From Pseudomonadota bacterium (GTDB lineage: Bacteria > Pseudomonadota > Gammaproteobacteria > Xanthomonadales > Xanthomonadaceae), in contig JAFEFT010000017.1 in the NCBI GenBank assembly GCA_018240435.1, forward strand, positions 1-64,000: DNA of 64,000 bases, in the 5' to 3' direction. Positions 38,033-46,270 of this stretch are shown here, piece after piece (position 1 is the first letter of the stretch; each line of letters begins with the position of its first letter). The notes beneath the pieces were generated by a model, which was not told the DNA's origin, did not search any database, and worked only from the letters and a program-made list of their open reading frames with translations. The translations under genes were made by a program, and so were the position numbers.

Positions 38033-39868
38033 ATGAACCAACCCATCACCGCCAGCAACGACTTCGTCATCAAATTCGCCAACGTCAATGGCTCGGGCTC
38101 GGCGTCGGCGAACGAGCTGTTCGCCAAAGCCATCCTGCGCATGGGCGTGCCGGTGTCGCCGCGCAACATCTTCCCGTCGAACATCCAGGGCCTGCCGACC
38201 TGGTACGAGCTGCGCGTGTCCGAAGCCGGCTGGCTCGGCCGGCGCGGCGGCAGCGTCGACCTGATGGTGGCGATGAATCCGCAGACGTGGGCGGCCGATG
38301 TCGCCGAGATCGCACCCGGCGGCTATCTGTTTTACGACAACACCAAACCGCTGCCGAAGTCGATGTTCCGCGACGACATCCATGTCATCGGCATGCCGCT
38401 GACCGCGATCTGCAATGCCACCTACGCCGATCCGCGGCAGCGCCAGTTGTTCAAGAACATCATGTACGTCGGTGCGCTGGCGCATCTGCTCGGCATCGAG
38501 GTCGAGGTTCTCGAAACGCTGATCGGCGAGCAATATCGCAGCAAGGAAAAACTGCTGCACGCCAATCGCGAGGCGCTGCAACTGGGGCGTGATCACGCCC
38601 GCGAGCACGTCGGCGACGCGATCGGTCTGCGTGTTCGGCGGGTCGACGCGGTCGGCGAGCGCATCTTCGTCGACGGCAACACCGCTGCCGCGCTCGGCTG
38701 CGTCTACGGCGGCGCGACGGTGTGTGCGTGGTATCCGATCACGCCGTCGTCGTCGTGCGCCGAGGCGTTCGAGAAATACTGCGGCAAGCTGCGCAAGGAC
38801 GAGCAAGGTCGCAAGCGCTACGCCATCGTCCAGGCCGAGGACGAGATCGCCTCGATCGGCATGGTGGTCGGCGCCGGCTGGAACGGTGCGCGCGCTTTCA
38901 CCACCACCTCGGGGCCGGGCATCTCGCTGATGACCGAGTTCATCGGCCTGGCCTATTTCGCCGAGATTCCGGTCACGTTGATCGACGTGCAGCGCGGCGG
39001 CCCCTCCACCGGCATGCCGACGCGCACCCAGCAATCCGACCTGCTTTCCTGCGCCTATGCCTCGCACGGCGACACCAAGCACGTTTTGCTGCTGCCGGAA
39101 GACCCGCGCGAATGTTTCGATTTCGCCGCCGCCGCGCTCGATCTGGCCGATCGCCTGCAAACGCCGATCTTCGTGCTGAGCGATCTGGACATCGGCATGA
39201 ATCAACGCCTGTGCCAGCCGTTCGCGTGGGACGAGAACCGCCGCTACGACCGCGGCAAGGTGATGAGCGCCGACGAGCTCGAAGCCGGCCGCGACTTCGG
39301 GCGCTATCTCGATGTCGATGGCGACGGCATCCCGTGGCGCACGTATCCGGGCACGCATCCGAGCAAGGGGGGCTTCTTCACCCGCGGCACTTCGCGCGAT
39401 CCGTATGCGCGCTATTCCGAACGCGGTGCCGATTACACCTACAACATGCAGCGGCTGCTGAAGAAGTTCGACACGGCCAAATCCCTGGTGCCGCAGCCGG
39501 TGCTGCAACCGGCCAGCGCGCCGACCGGGATCGGCGCGATCTACTTCGGCTCGACCAGCCCGGCGATGGCCGAGGCCAGCGCGCTGCTCGATGCCGCCGG
39601 CGTGCATGTCGACACCCTGCGCCTGCGCGCGTTTCCGTTCCCGCAGGCGGTCGCCGATTTCATCGCCGGCCACGAGTTCGTGTACGTGATCGAACAGAAC
39701 CGCGACGCGCAGATGAAGACGCTGCTGGTCAACGAATTCGGTATCGACCCGGCGCGCCTGCGCTCGGTGCTGCATTACGACGGCACCCCGATCACCGCGC
39801 GTTTCATCGTCGAAGCGTTGGGTGGGGCCGCGACCGTCGGCGCCCGACCGCAGGCCGAGGTTGCCTGA
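38033..39868 (+). CDS. korA: 2-oxoacid:acceptor oxidoreductase, fused gamma-alpha subunit
   Basis: A 611-residue fusion of the gamma domain (residues 1 to about 190; IKFANVNGSGSASANELFAKAI, VSEAGWLGRRGG) and the alpha domain (AAALGCVYGGATVCAWYPITPSSS, TTTSGPGISLMTEFIGLAYFAEIPVTLIDVQRGGPSTGMPTR). With the beta subunit at 41497-42552 it forms a thiamine-diphosphate enzyme that oxidatively decarboxylates a 2-oxoacid (2-oxoglutarate-type by similarity) with a low-potential electron acceptor, or runs in reverse. Such enzymes are typical of anaerobes but also occur in aerobes. The alpha and beta genes are split by an unrelated gene. Confidence 0.9.
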   Translation: MNQPITASNDFVIKFANVNGSGSASANELFAKAILRMGVPVSPRNIFPSNIQGLPTWYELRVSEAGWLGRRGGSVDLMVAMNPQTWAADVAEIAPGGYLFYDNTKPLPKSMFRDDIHVIGMPLTAICNATYADPRQRQLFKNIMYVGALAHLLGIEVEVLETLIGEQYRSKEKLLHANREALQLGRDHAREHVGDAIGLRVRRVDAVGERIFVDGNTAAALGCVYGGATVCAWYPITPSSSCAEAFEKYCGKLRKDEQGRKRYAIVQAEDEIASIGMVVGAGWNGARAFTTTSGPGISLMTEFIGLAYFAEIPVTLIDVQRGGPSTGMPTRTQQSDLLSCAYASHGDTKHVLLLPEDPRECFDFAAAALDLADRLQTPIFVLSDLDIGMNQRLCQPFAWDENRRYDRGKVMSADELEAGRDFGRYLDVDGDGIPWRTYPGTHPSKGGFFTRGTSRDPYARYSERGADYTYNMQRLLKKFDTAKSLVPQPVLQPASAPTGIGAIYFGSTSPAMAEASALLDAAGVHVDTLRLRAFPFPQAVADFIAGHEFVYVIEQNRDAQMKTLLVNEFGIDPARLRSVLHYDGTPITARFIVEALGGAATVGARPQAEVA

Positions 39869-39905
39869 TGCGCGCGCGGCTGGCGATGCCCGCCCGAGGG
39901 TGGCC

Positions 39906-41450
39906 ATGAACACGGCGACGGAAGCGTCACCGGCAGTGGTGCCGCTGGCGCAATGGGAACAGGCGGCACAGGCCGGCGACGCCGGCGCGCAACTCGCGCT
40001 GGCGAACCATCTGCTCAAAACGCATCGCTTCGGCACCGCCGAACACGAGCGCGGTCGGCAGTTGCTGCTCGCCGCCGCCGATGGCCCGCGCGCGCGCGAG
40101 GCCTGCTGGTTTCTGGGCGCCTACTACCTGCAGGTGACGACGTGGCCGGATGCGCATGCGCAGGCCGCACACTGGCTGGAGCGGGCCGCGCAGGCAGGGG
40201 TGGCGCCGGCGATCGACCGGCTGGCGACCTTGCACCTGCAAGGCATCGGCATCGCTTTCGATCCGGCGCGCGCGCTGGCCCTGCAACGCCATCTGGCCGA
40301 TGCCGGCTTCCAGCAGGCGGCGTGGGAAGCAGGCTACCTGCTCGATCGTTGCGGCGATGGCGATGCCGCCGCCACCGCTTTCGCCCGCGCCTGCGCCCTG
40401 GGCTTTCCGCCGGCGTATTACTCGCTCGGCTTGCGGCTGGCGTTGGCCGCCGTCGATCGGCGCGATCTGGCGCTGGCCCGCGCCCTGCTGCTGCGCGCGG
40501 CCGATGCCGGCTTTCCCGATGCCGCAAGCGCCGCCGATGCACTGGCACCGGCCGCGGTCGCCGGCGCGCAGGCCGGGCAGTGGCATCGTCGCCTGAAGGA
40601 AAACCTCGTCGCCGCCCGTCCCATCCTGCAGTCGCTGCAGCCGGCCGACGTGCCGCTTGCGCAGGCGTCGCTGCATCCGCTGGTGGTCCGCCTCGAACGG
40701 CATTTCGCCGACATCGGCCACGCTGCATTGCGCATCGATGGTGCCGGTCGCCTGCAGGCCGCGGCCGGTTGCAGCGGCTCGCCGCGCACCGAACCGGCTC
40801 CGCTGCAATGGCTCGCGCAGCAGCCGCGCATCGGTGTCAGTCGCGGTTTCGCCAGCCGCGAAGAATGCGCACACATGATGCACAAGGCGGCGCCCAAGCT
40901 GCGCCATCCGCGGGACTACCTGCACGCCGACAGCGTCAACGATGCCTCCGAGGGCGAATTCTTCAACGGCCAGGGGCATCCACCCGGAGCGCTGTTCGCC
41001 GACGCCGTGGTGCGCTCGATCGAACGGCGCGTCGCCACCATCGCCGGCTGGGACGTGACCGCGCTCGAACCCCACGCGGTGATCCGCTACCAGCCCGGCG
41101 AGGAATACCTGCCGCATGTGGACTCGTTCACTGCCGAACAGATCCTCGTCAATCGCCGACGCGGCGATCTGGGCGGGCAGCGGGTGGTGACCTTCCTGCT
41201 GTGCCTGCATGCGGCCGAAGAAGGTGGCGAGACGTTCTTCCACCATCCCGACCTGGCCGTCCGCGGCGAAGTCGGCATGGGCCTGTTGCACTACAACGCC
41301 ATCGCCGATGGCGGCATGGATGCGCAATCGCTGCACAGCGGCCGGCCGGTGCGGCGTGGCGAGAAATGGATGTGGCGCTCGACCCTGCGCGAGCATCCGC
41401 TGTACCCGACCGCCGCCGACGCGGCGCGCAACGACCCGCTCCAACCTTGA
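39906..41450 (+). CDS. Sel1/TPR-like repeats fused to a 2OG-Fe(II) (prolyl 4-hydroxylase-type) dioxygenase
   Basis: A 514-residue protein. Residues 12 to about 215 consist of Sel1-like helical repeats (GDAGAQLALANHLLK, WLERAAQAGVAPAIDRLATLHLQGIGI, GFPPAYYSLGLRLALA); the C-terminus is a P4H-type double-stranded beta-helix with iron ligands H404, D406 (LPHVDSF) and H477 (SLHSGRPVRRGEKW). It should hydroxylate a protein or peptide using 2-oxoglutarate, with the repeats recruiting the target. It is encoded between the alpha and beta genes of the oxidoreductase, 37 bp after korA and 46 bp before korB, so it is probably in the same operon. The link to 2-oxoacid metabolism is suggestive only. Confidence 0.85.
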   Translation: MNTATEASPAVVPLAQWEQAAQAGDAGAQLALANHLLKTHRFGTAEHERGRQLLLAAADGPRAREACWFLGAYYLQVTTWPDAHAQAAHWLERAAQAGVAPAIDRLATLHLQGIGIAFDPARALALQRHLADAGFQQAAWEAGYLLDRCGDGDAAATAFARACALGFPPAYYSLGLRLALAAVDRRDLALARALLLRAADAGFPDAASAADALAPAAVAGAQAGQWHRRLKENLVAARPILQSLQPADVPLAQASLHPLVVRLERHFADIGHAALRIDGAGRLQAAAGCSGSPRTEPAPLQWLAQQPRIGVSRGFASREECAHMMHKAAPKLRHPRDYLHADSVNDASEGEFFNGQGHPPGALFADAVVRSIERRVATIAGWDVTALEPHAVIRYQPGEEYLPHVDSFTAEQILVNRRRGDLGGQRVVTFLLCLHAAEEGGETFFHHPDLAVRGEVGMGLLHYNAIADGGMDAQSLHSGRPVRRGEKWMWRSTLREHPLYPTAADAARNDPLQP

Positions 41451-41496
41451 CCCGCCCACGCGAAAGGCGCTCGTCCGCCGACGCCAGGATCACCCC

Positions 41497-42552
41497 ATGA
41501 CCTACCTCGCCAAGCCCAAGCTGCATCACCCCAGCCTGACCCGCAACAAGGTCGGCTACACCCGTCGCGACTACGAAGGCAAGATCAGCACCCTGTGTGC
41601 CGGTTGCGGCCACGATTCGATCTCGGCGGCGATCATCCAGGCCTGCTGGGAACTTGACGTGCAGCCGCATCGCGTCGCCAAGCTGTCCGGCATCGGCTGC
41701 TCGAGCAAGACGCCGGACTATTTTCTCGGCAACTCGCACGGCTTCAACACCGTTCACGGGCGCATGCCCTCGGTGCTGACCGGCGCCAACCTCGCCAATG
41801 GCGACTTGCTGTACTTGGGCGTTTCCGGCGACGGCGATTCGGCCTCGATCGGCATCGGCCAGTTCGTGCATGCGCTGCGCCGCGGCGTGAACATGGTCTA
41901 CATCGTCGAGAACAACGGCGTCTACGGCCTGACCAAGGGCCAGTTCTCGGCTACTGCCGACCAAGGTTCGGTATCGAAGAAGGGCGTGGTGAATACCGAC
42001 GCGCCGCTGGATTTGATCGGCCTGGCGCTGCAATTGGGCGCCAGCTACGTCGCCCGTGGCTTTTCCGGTGACAAGCAACAGCTGGTGCCGCTGATCAAGG
42101 GCGCCATCGCCCACCAAGGCGCCGCCTTCATCGACGTCATCAGCCCCTGCGTGACCTTCAACAACCACGCCGGCAGCACCAAGAGCTACGACTACGTGCG
42201 CGAGCACAACGAGATCGCCAACCGCATCGACTACGTTCCCTGCCGCGACGAGATCACCGTCGAGTACGCGCAGGGCGAAGTCGTCGATGTCGAGCAGCAC
42301 GACGGCAGCGTGCTGCGCCTGCGCAAGATTGGCGCCGACTACGATCCACGCGATCACGTCGAGGCCGCGCGCTACTGCGAAGCCGCCCGCGCCGCCGGCG
42401 AAGTCGCCACCGGCCTGCTCTACGTCGATCTGCAGGCGCGCGACCTGCACGCCCACCTCGACACCGTGCCGACCGCCTTCAACCGCCTCGGCGAAGCCGA
42501 ACTGTGCCCGGGCAATGCGGTGCTGGCGAAGATCAATGCCGGCTTGCGCTGA
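41497..42552 (+). CDS. korB: 2-oxoacid:acceptor oxidoreductase beta subunit (ThDP-binding)
   Basis: A 351-residue subunit. STLCAGCGHDSISAAIIQA near residue 30, GIGCSSKTPDYF, and the thiamine-diphosphate/Mg motif GDGDSASIGIGQFVHALRRG…VENNGVYGLTKGQ. It pairs with the korA product. ATG 41497 starts MTYLAKPKLHHPSL. The hypothetical gene at 42563 follows after 10 bp. Confidence 0.92.
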   Translation: MTYLAKPKLHHPSLTRNKVGYTRRDYEGKISTLCAGCGHDSISAAIIQACWELDVQPHRVAKLSGIGCSSKTPDYFLGNSHGFNTVHGRMPSVLTGANLANGDLLYLGVSGDGDSASIGIGQFVHALRRGVNMVYIVENNGVYGLTKGQFSATADQGSVSKKGVVNTDAPLDLIGLALQLGASYVARGFSGDKQQLVPLIKGAIAHQGAAFIDVISPCVTFNNHAGSTKSYDYVREHNEIANRIDYVPCRDEITVEYAQGEVVDVEQHDGSVLRLRKIGADYDPRDHVEAARYCEAARAAGEVATGLLYVDLQARDLHAHLDTVPTAFNRLGEAELCPGNAVLAKINAGLR

Positions 42553-42562
42553 GGGAGACTGG

Positions 42563-43084
42563 ATGGGTATCACACGCAAGGAGCCATTCGTGAGCAACGT
42601 CAAACAGCCGGTGCGGGAACTCAAGACCCTCTTTTGCGCCGGCAAGGCCAAGCCTCGCCTGGCGTTCCACTATGTGCAGGGCGAGTGGTCGTACTACGAG
42701 GTGATGCAGCCTGCCACCGTACGCCAAGCCTTGCACGTGGCGCTTGAGCGCATCGAGAGCGAGCTGCCGGGAGCGTTGGCCAAGGCCGTGGCGATCGACG
42801 ATGCCAACTGGTCGGCTGGCAAGACCCGCAAGAGGCGATACATCGCGACCCGGGCCGACGAAATCTATCCCAATTCGCCGCACCTCACCGCCGGACACGT
42901 CGAATCCGTTTGTGGCTATTACGTTTTGACGAATACCAGTTGGGCGGGGATTTGCGCCATTTTCGAAGTGATTTGCGCCGGCGCAGGCATCGCCTATGCC
43001 CCTGTCGATGCGCTGGCAGCCCGGCGCCTGCCGAAGGCAACGGCGCCAGCGCGCAAGCGGACGGTCGCGCCGCGCACGAAATGA
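42563..43084 (+). CDS. Hypothetical protein downstream of korB
   Basis: A 173-residue protein I do not recognise. Features: VRELKTLFCAGKAKPRLAFHYVQGEWSYYEVM, then ALHVALERIESELPGALAKAVAIDD, a Cys/hydrophobic stretch (GHVESVCGYYVLTNTSWAGICAIFEVICAGAG) and a basic Arg/Lys-rich C-terminus. No signal peptide. GAGGGAGA precedes the ATG at 42563; an in-frame GTG at 42590 is an alternative. The second half is less GC-rich than its neighbours, a hint of recent acquisition. Being 10 bp after korB it may ride on that transcript. Confidence 0.6.
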   Translation: MGITRKEPFVSNVKQPVRELKTLFCAGKAKPRLAFHYVQGEWSYYEVMQPATVRQALHVALERIESELPGALAKAVAIDDANWSAGKTRKRRYIATRADEIYPNSPHLTAGHVESVCGYYVLTNTSWAGICAIFEVICAGAGIAYAPVDALAARRLPKATAPARKRTVAPRTK

Positions 43085-43135
43085 GCTGGAGTGCGGTCGA
43101 GCGCACCACGGCGCACCTTGCAGTGCGCGGTGCGC

Positions 43136-44089
43136 TCAAATACCCAGCACCCGCAACTCGGTGCACGGCCGGCCGCGCTCCCACATCCGTTCGAAGGCTT
43201 CCATGATCTGTCTGGCGCGCGCCGGCGTGGCGTCGCTGGCCTCGCCTTCGATGCGGCCACCAAGCGGACGAAAGTACAGCGCGCCGCGGTCGCCGACGAG
43301 GAAGGCCGACGGGTATTGGCGATCGGGTTCTTCCTCGCAGGCGCGAAACTCGAAGATGCTCGGCAGCCGTTGCGCCAGTGTCAGCAGCGGGTGGCCGGCC
43401 TGCGCCGGTGCCTGCGGGTCGAGCAGCAGCACGCGCACGTGCGGGTCGACGCCGGAGGTGGCGTAGCGGCGCAGGGCGTCGAGGACTTCCGGCCGGGCCA
43501 GCAGGGCAGGGTCGAGATCGCGGCTGAAGAGGCACAGGTCGCGGCGCGAGTGGACGATCGTCGCCAGCGTTGCAGCCACCGCCTGTTCGGTCGTTTCGAC
43601 CGCCGTCAGTGCCATGCGCGGCACGCCGGCCGGGCGTTCGGCGAACGGCGCCAGCGCCAGCCGCATCGTCCGGTGGCGGATGCCGGCTTCGGCGAATTCA
43701 TCGCCCACCGCCTCGAAGCCGTGCCTGGCGTAGAACGCCAGCGCATCGACTTGCGCATGCAGTTCGACCTCCGCCCAATGCTGCATGCGCGCCGCATCGA
43801 TCAGCACCGTCAGCAGGGCGCTGCCGACACCGTGGCCGCGCCATTCGCGCAATACCGCCATTCGACCGATGCGATGTTCCGGCGACAGCCGGCCGGTGCC
43901 GATCGGCTGGTTCTGTCCGTCGCGTGCGATCACATGCTGGCAGAGCGGATCTTGCGCGTCCCATTCCAATTCCAGCGGGACGTTCTGTTCGACCACGAAG
44001 ACGGCCTCGCGCACGCGGCGCAGATCCTGGAAGTCGGTGCGGTAGTCGGCCGGCTCGACGCGAAAATCAGACGATGTGGTCGTGCTCAT
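43136..44089 (-). CDS. GNAT acetyltransferase with C-terminal DUF7931-like extension
   Basis: A 317-residue protein. The N-terminal GNAT domain (REAVFVVEQNVPLELEWDAQDP, RIGRMAVLREWRGHGVGSALL, FYARHGFEAVGDEFAEAGIRHRTM) is of the ElaA/YjcF-like type. The C-terminal half (IVHSRRDLCLFSRDLDPALL…) resembles an extension found on such proteins in gammaproteobacteria. The start overlaps the roxA stop by 4 bp (ATGA), giving a coupled pair. Substrate unknown. Confidence 0.82.
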   Translation of the reverse strand: MSTTTSSDFRVEPADYRTDFQDLRRVREAVFVVEQNVPLELEWDAQDPLCQHVIARDGQNQPIGTGRLSPEHRIGRMAVLREWRGHGVGSALLTVLIDAARMQHWAEVELHAQVDALAFYARHGFEAVGDEFAEAGIRHRTMRLALAPFAERPAGVPRMALTAVETTEQAVAATLATIVHSRRDLCLFSRDLDPALLARPEVLDALRRYATSGVDPHVRVLLLDPQAPAQAGHPLLTLAQRLPSIFEFRACEEEPDRQYPSAFLVGDRGALYFRPLGGRIEGEASDATPARARQIMEAFERMWERGRPCTELRVLGI

Positions 44090-45297
44090 CGCGATCGCTC
44101 CGGTTTGCGTGTGCTGTGCTTGCGGACGACGTAGCTTCCCGCAACCGCCAGCGCGATCACCGCGGCCTGCGCATCGGCATCGAGTGCGTCGAACTGGGCT
44201 GCGTCGATGGCGGTGGCGGCGGCGAGCGCGCGGGCGGCTTCGGCTTGCATCGGATAGGCCGCGCCGGCGGCGAGCAGCAGCGCGCGCTTGCCGTGCCGCA
44301 TCCACGCCGTGCGCACGAAGGGATGCCGCGCCAGCGTGCCGCCTGTCGCCAGCGCCTTGCGCACGCTGGCTTCCGTCGGTGGCTTCGGCGGCGCGGCGAT
44401 GCCGACGCTGCGATAGCTGCTGATGAAGCTGCCGAACCACGCCGCCAGCGCGGCATCGTCGGCGTGCAAGCCAGACAGCGCGGTGCGCACGCGCGCGAGC
44501 GCGGTCGCGTCGATCTCGAACGCATCCATCGGCAGCGTTAGATCGGGATCGGTGTAGCGAGCGTCCTCGCCGATGCGCTGCGCGAGGTGTTCGGCGAAAT
44601 CGACCAGCAATTCGGCCTGCGACGGCGCGCGCATGCCGATCGAATACGTCAGACACGAATCCGCCGCGACGCCGTGGTGCGGCACGCCCGGCGGCAGGTA
44701 AAGCATGTCGCCGGCTTCCAGCGTCCAGGTGTGCGTGGGATGGAATTCGCGCAGCAGCTTGAGTTCGACATCGTCGCGGAATGCGACCGGTGCATTCGCG
44801 TCGGTGCTGATCTGCCAGTGCCGCTGGCCTTGCCCTTGCAGCAGGAACACGTCGTATTGATCGACGTGCGCGCCGACCGAGCCGCCCGGCGCGGCGTAAC
44901 TGATCATCACGTCGTCGATGCGCCAGCGCGGCAGGAAGTCGAAGGCGTCGAGCAGGGCGCGCACATCGGCGTCCCACTTGTCGACATCCTGCACCAGCAA
45001 GGTCCAGTCGCGTTCGCCCATCTTCGCGAAATCGGATTCCGCGAACGGGCCGTGGCGCAGGCTCCAGCGATCGCCGCGCGGCTCGTGCGTCACGATGCGC
45101 GACAGCGCGGCTTGCTCGCAAGCCAGCCCGGCGAGATCTTCGGGCGAAACCGGGGAGACGAAATCAGCGAACGCGCCGCGGATCAGCAGCGGGCGCTTTT
45201 GCCAGTAGTCGCGCAGGAAGCCCTGCGCGGGCATGCCGAGCAGGTGCTTGTCGGTGGCGTGGACTTCGTGCGGGATGGATTGGGCGGCGCGGTTCAT
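44086..45297 (-). CDS. roxA: Ribosomal oxygenase (50S L16 arginine hydroxylase, YcfD/RoxA-like)
   Basis: A 403-residue JmjC-type 2-oxoglutarate/Fe(II) oxygenase. Iron ligands: H144 and D146 in VGAHVDQYDVFLLQGQGQRHW, and a His in LPPGVPHHG (207/208). The C-terminal part has the ROX dimerisation and winged-helix character. In E. coli this enzyme hydroxylates an arginine of ribosomal protein L16. Start at ATG 45297; a Met six codons upstream is possible. A broken TPR-gene fragment lies immediately upstream. Confidence 0.92.
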   Translation of the reverse strand: MNRAAQSIPHEVHATDKHLLGMPAQGFLRDYWQKRPLLIRGAFADFVSPVSPEDLAGLACEQAALSRIVTHEPRGDRWSLRHGPFAESDFAKMGERDWTLLVQDVDKWDADVRALLDAFDFLPRWRIDDVMISYAAPGGSVGAHVDQYDVFLLQGQGQRHWQISTDANAPVAFRDDVELKLLREFHPTHTWTLEAGDMLYLPPGVPHHGVAADSCLTYSIGMRAPSQAELLVDFAEHLAQRIGEDARYTDPDLTLPMDAFEIDATALARVRTALSGLHADDAALAAWFGSFISSYRSVGIAAPPKPPTEASVRKALATGGTLARHPFVRTAWMRHGKRALLLAAGAAYPMQAEAARALAAATAIDAAQFDALDADAQAAVIALAVAGSYVVRKHSTRKPERSR

Positions 45298-45312
45298 GCC
45301 GCGATTGTGGCG

Positions 45313-45484
45313 CAAATGGAAAGCCGAGTGCGGCGGCGATCAAAAACCAGCGCGTCGCCCAGTCCGGCAAGCCGATCGCCGGGCTGAGCTGGGCGATGCC
45401 CTGCGCCAGCGCCCACACCGCGCCGGCGTACAGCGCGGCGGCGCGCAGCACGTTGCGGCGCTGGAGTTCGGCGAAAAATTTCAT
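45313..45484 (-). pseudogene. Truncated second copy of the TPR membrane protein gene
   Basis: Begins with ATG 45484 overlapping the VapC stop (ATGA) and encodes MKFFAELQRRNVLRAAALY…WALAQGIAQLSPAIGLPDWATRWFL…GFPF. That is nearly identical in protein and DNA to the first 57 residues of the gene at 46267-48303. Similarity then stops abruptly and the frame runs into roxA, so the rest was deleted. Confidence 0.88.
45441..45466. repeat. 26-bp direct repeat, copy 1 (flanks the Phd/VapC cassette)
   Basis: gcgcgcagcacgttgcggcg followed by ctggag; the identical 26 bp recur at 46218-46243. On the minus strand it encodes LQRRNVLRA, the start of the TPR-protein family. The two copies enclose exactly the Phd/VapC module. 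Confidence 0.9.
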
Positions 45485-45906
45485 CCCAGCACTCGCAGCC
45501 CGCGCACTTTCGCGAAATCGCGGTCGTGGGTTACCAGCGCGTCGGCATTGATCGACAACGCGCTGGCCGCCTGGATGGCGTCGGGCAATTTCAAGCCGTA
45601 CTTGCCGCGCAGGCGGGCCGCGCCGGCGGCGATGTCGCATGTGAAATCGACGACCTGCCAGGATTCCAATACCGCGCGGTAGCGACGGGCGAGCGCTTCC
45701 TCGCCGGCTTTCAGGGGGCCGGTCAGCACTTCGGCGAGAGTGATGGGGGGCACCGCGAGGACGATCTCGCCGTCGGCGTGCCGCGCGAACAGCGGCGCGA
45801 AGCGCGCGGCCCATTTCGGATGCGCTTCCAGGGTGTAGATGATCGGCGCGTTGTCCACCAGCAGCAGGGCGCCTGCGGGCAGCGCGGTGGCGTCTAGCGG
45901 TTCCAT
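45481..45906 (-). CDS. vapC: VapC-type PIN-domain ribonuclease toxin
   Basis: A 141-residue PIN protein with the acidic set D18 (LLLVDNAP), E59 (LAEV), D109 (KLPDAIQAASAL) and D128 (VTHDRDF). PIN toxins of this kind cleave tRNA or rRNA. Overlaps the antitoxin gene by 13 bp, and its stop overlaps the start of the truncated TPR copy (ATGA). Confidence 0.9.
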   Translation of the reverse strand: MEPLDATALPAGALLLVDNAPIIYTLEAHPKWAARFAPLFARHADGEIVLAVPPITLAEVLTGPLKAGEEALARRYRAVLESWQVVDFTCDIAAGAARLRGKYGLKLPDAIQAASALSINADALVTHDRDFAKVRGLRVLG

Positions 45907-46154
45907 TCGTCGCGCAGGCGGGCGAGGGTGCGGCGGCTGTCGGCGCCCCACAAGCCGCGCCCGCTTCCGGCCAGGGTTTGCAGCGAGGCGGGTTTGGCCG
46001 GCTTGACGGAATCCGCCGGCACCACCGCCGCCACCGCGCGGCCATGCCGGGTGATGATGGTGGTGTGACCGGCAGCGGCGTCGGCCAGGATGGCGGGCAA
46101 TTGCTGCCGCGCGGCTTCCGCGCCCCTGGATTGCGGTCTGGACGAAGGCTTCAT
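45894..46154 (-). CDS. Phd/YefM-family antitoxin
   Basis: An 86-residue antitoxin with a Phd/YefM-like N-terminus (ARQQLPAILADAAAGHTTIITRHGRAVAAVVPAD) for DNA binding and dimerisation, and a C-terminal tail (LAGSGRGLWGADSRRTLARLRDEWNR) that would wrap the VapC toxin. The start is ATG 46154; promoter and operator lie directly upstream. The first gene of the toxin-antitoxin pair. Confidence 0.88.
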   Translation of the reverse strand: MKPSSRPQSRGAEAARQQLPAILADAAAGHTTIITRHGRAVAAVVPADSVKPAKPASLQTLAGSGRGLWGADSRRTLARLRDEWNR

Positions 46155-46160
46155 GGCCAG

Positions 46161-46189
46161 GCTGTACGAACCGTACGGAAGGCTGTCAA
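46161..46189 (-). promoter_or_regulatory. Promoter and palindromic operator of the Phd/VapC module
   Basis: On the minus strand: -35 TTGACA (46189-46184), 17-bp spacer, -10 TACAGC (46166-46161). The palindrome GTACGAACCGTAC (46164-46176) overlaps the spacer and -10, where an autorepressing antitoxin would block RNA polymerase. The -10 ends only 6 bp before the ATG, so the transcript is probably leaderless or nearly so. Confidence 0.65.
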
Positions 46190-46217
46190 GGCGCGTGCGG
46201 TGCACGCCGGGACGCTC

Positions 46218-46270
46218 GCGCGCAGCACGTTGCGGCGCTGGAGCCCGGGGTGGAAGGAGGGTATGTTCAC
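46218..46270 (-). pseudogene. Third, short TPR-gene start fragment carrying the second 26-bp repeat
   Basis: A GTG at 46270 overlaps the stop of the full TPR gene (GTGA) and opens VNIPSFHPG-LQRRNVLRA before the family sequence is interrupted by the Phd/VapC promoter. The last 26 bp (46218-46243) are identical to 45441-45466. It looks like the original 5' end of a tandem TPR gene, cut by insertion of the toxin-antitoxin cassette. Confidence 0.75.
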
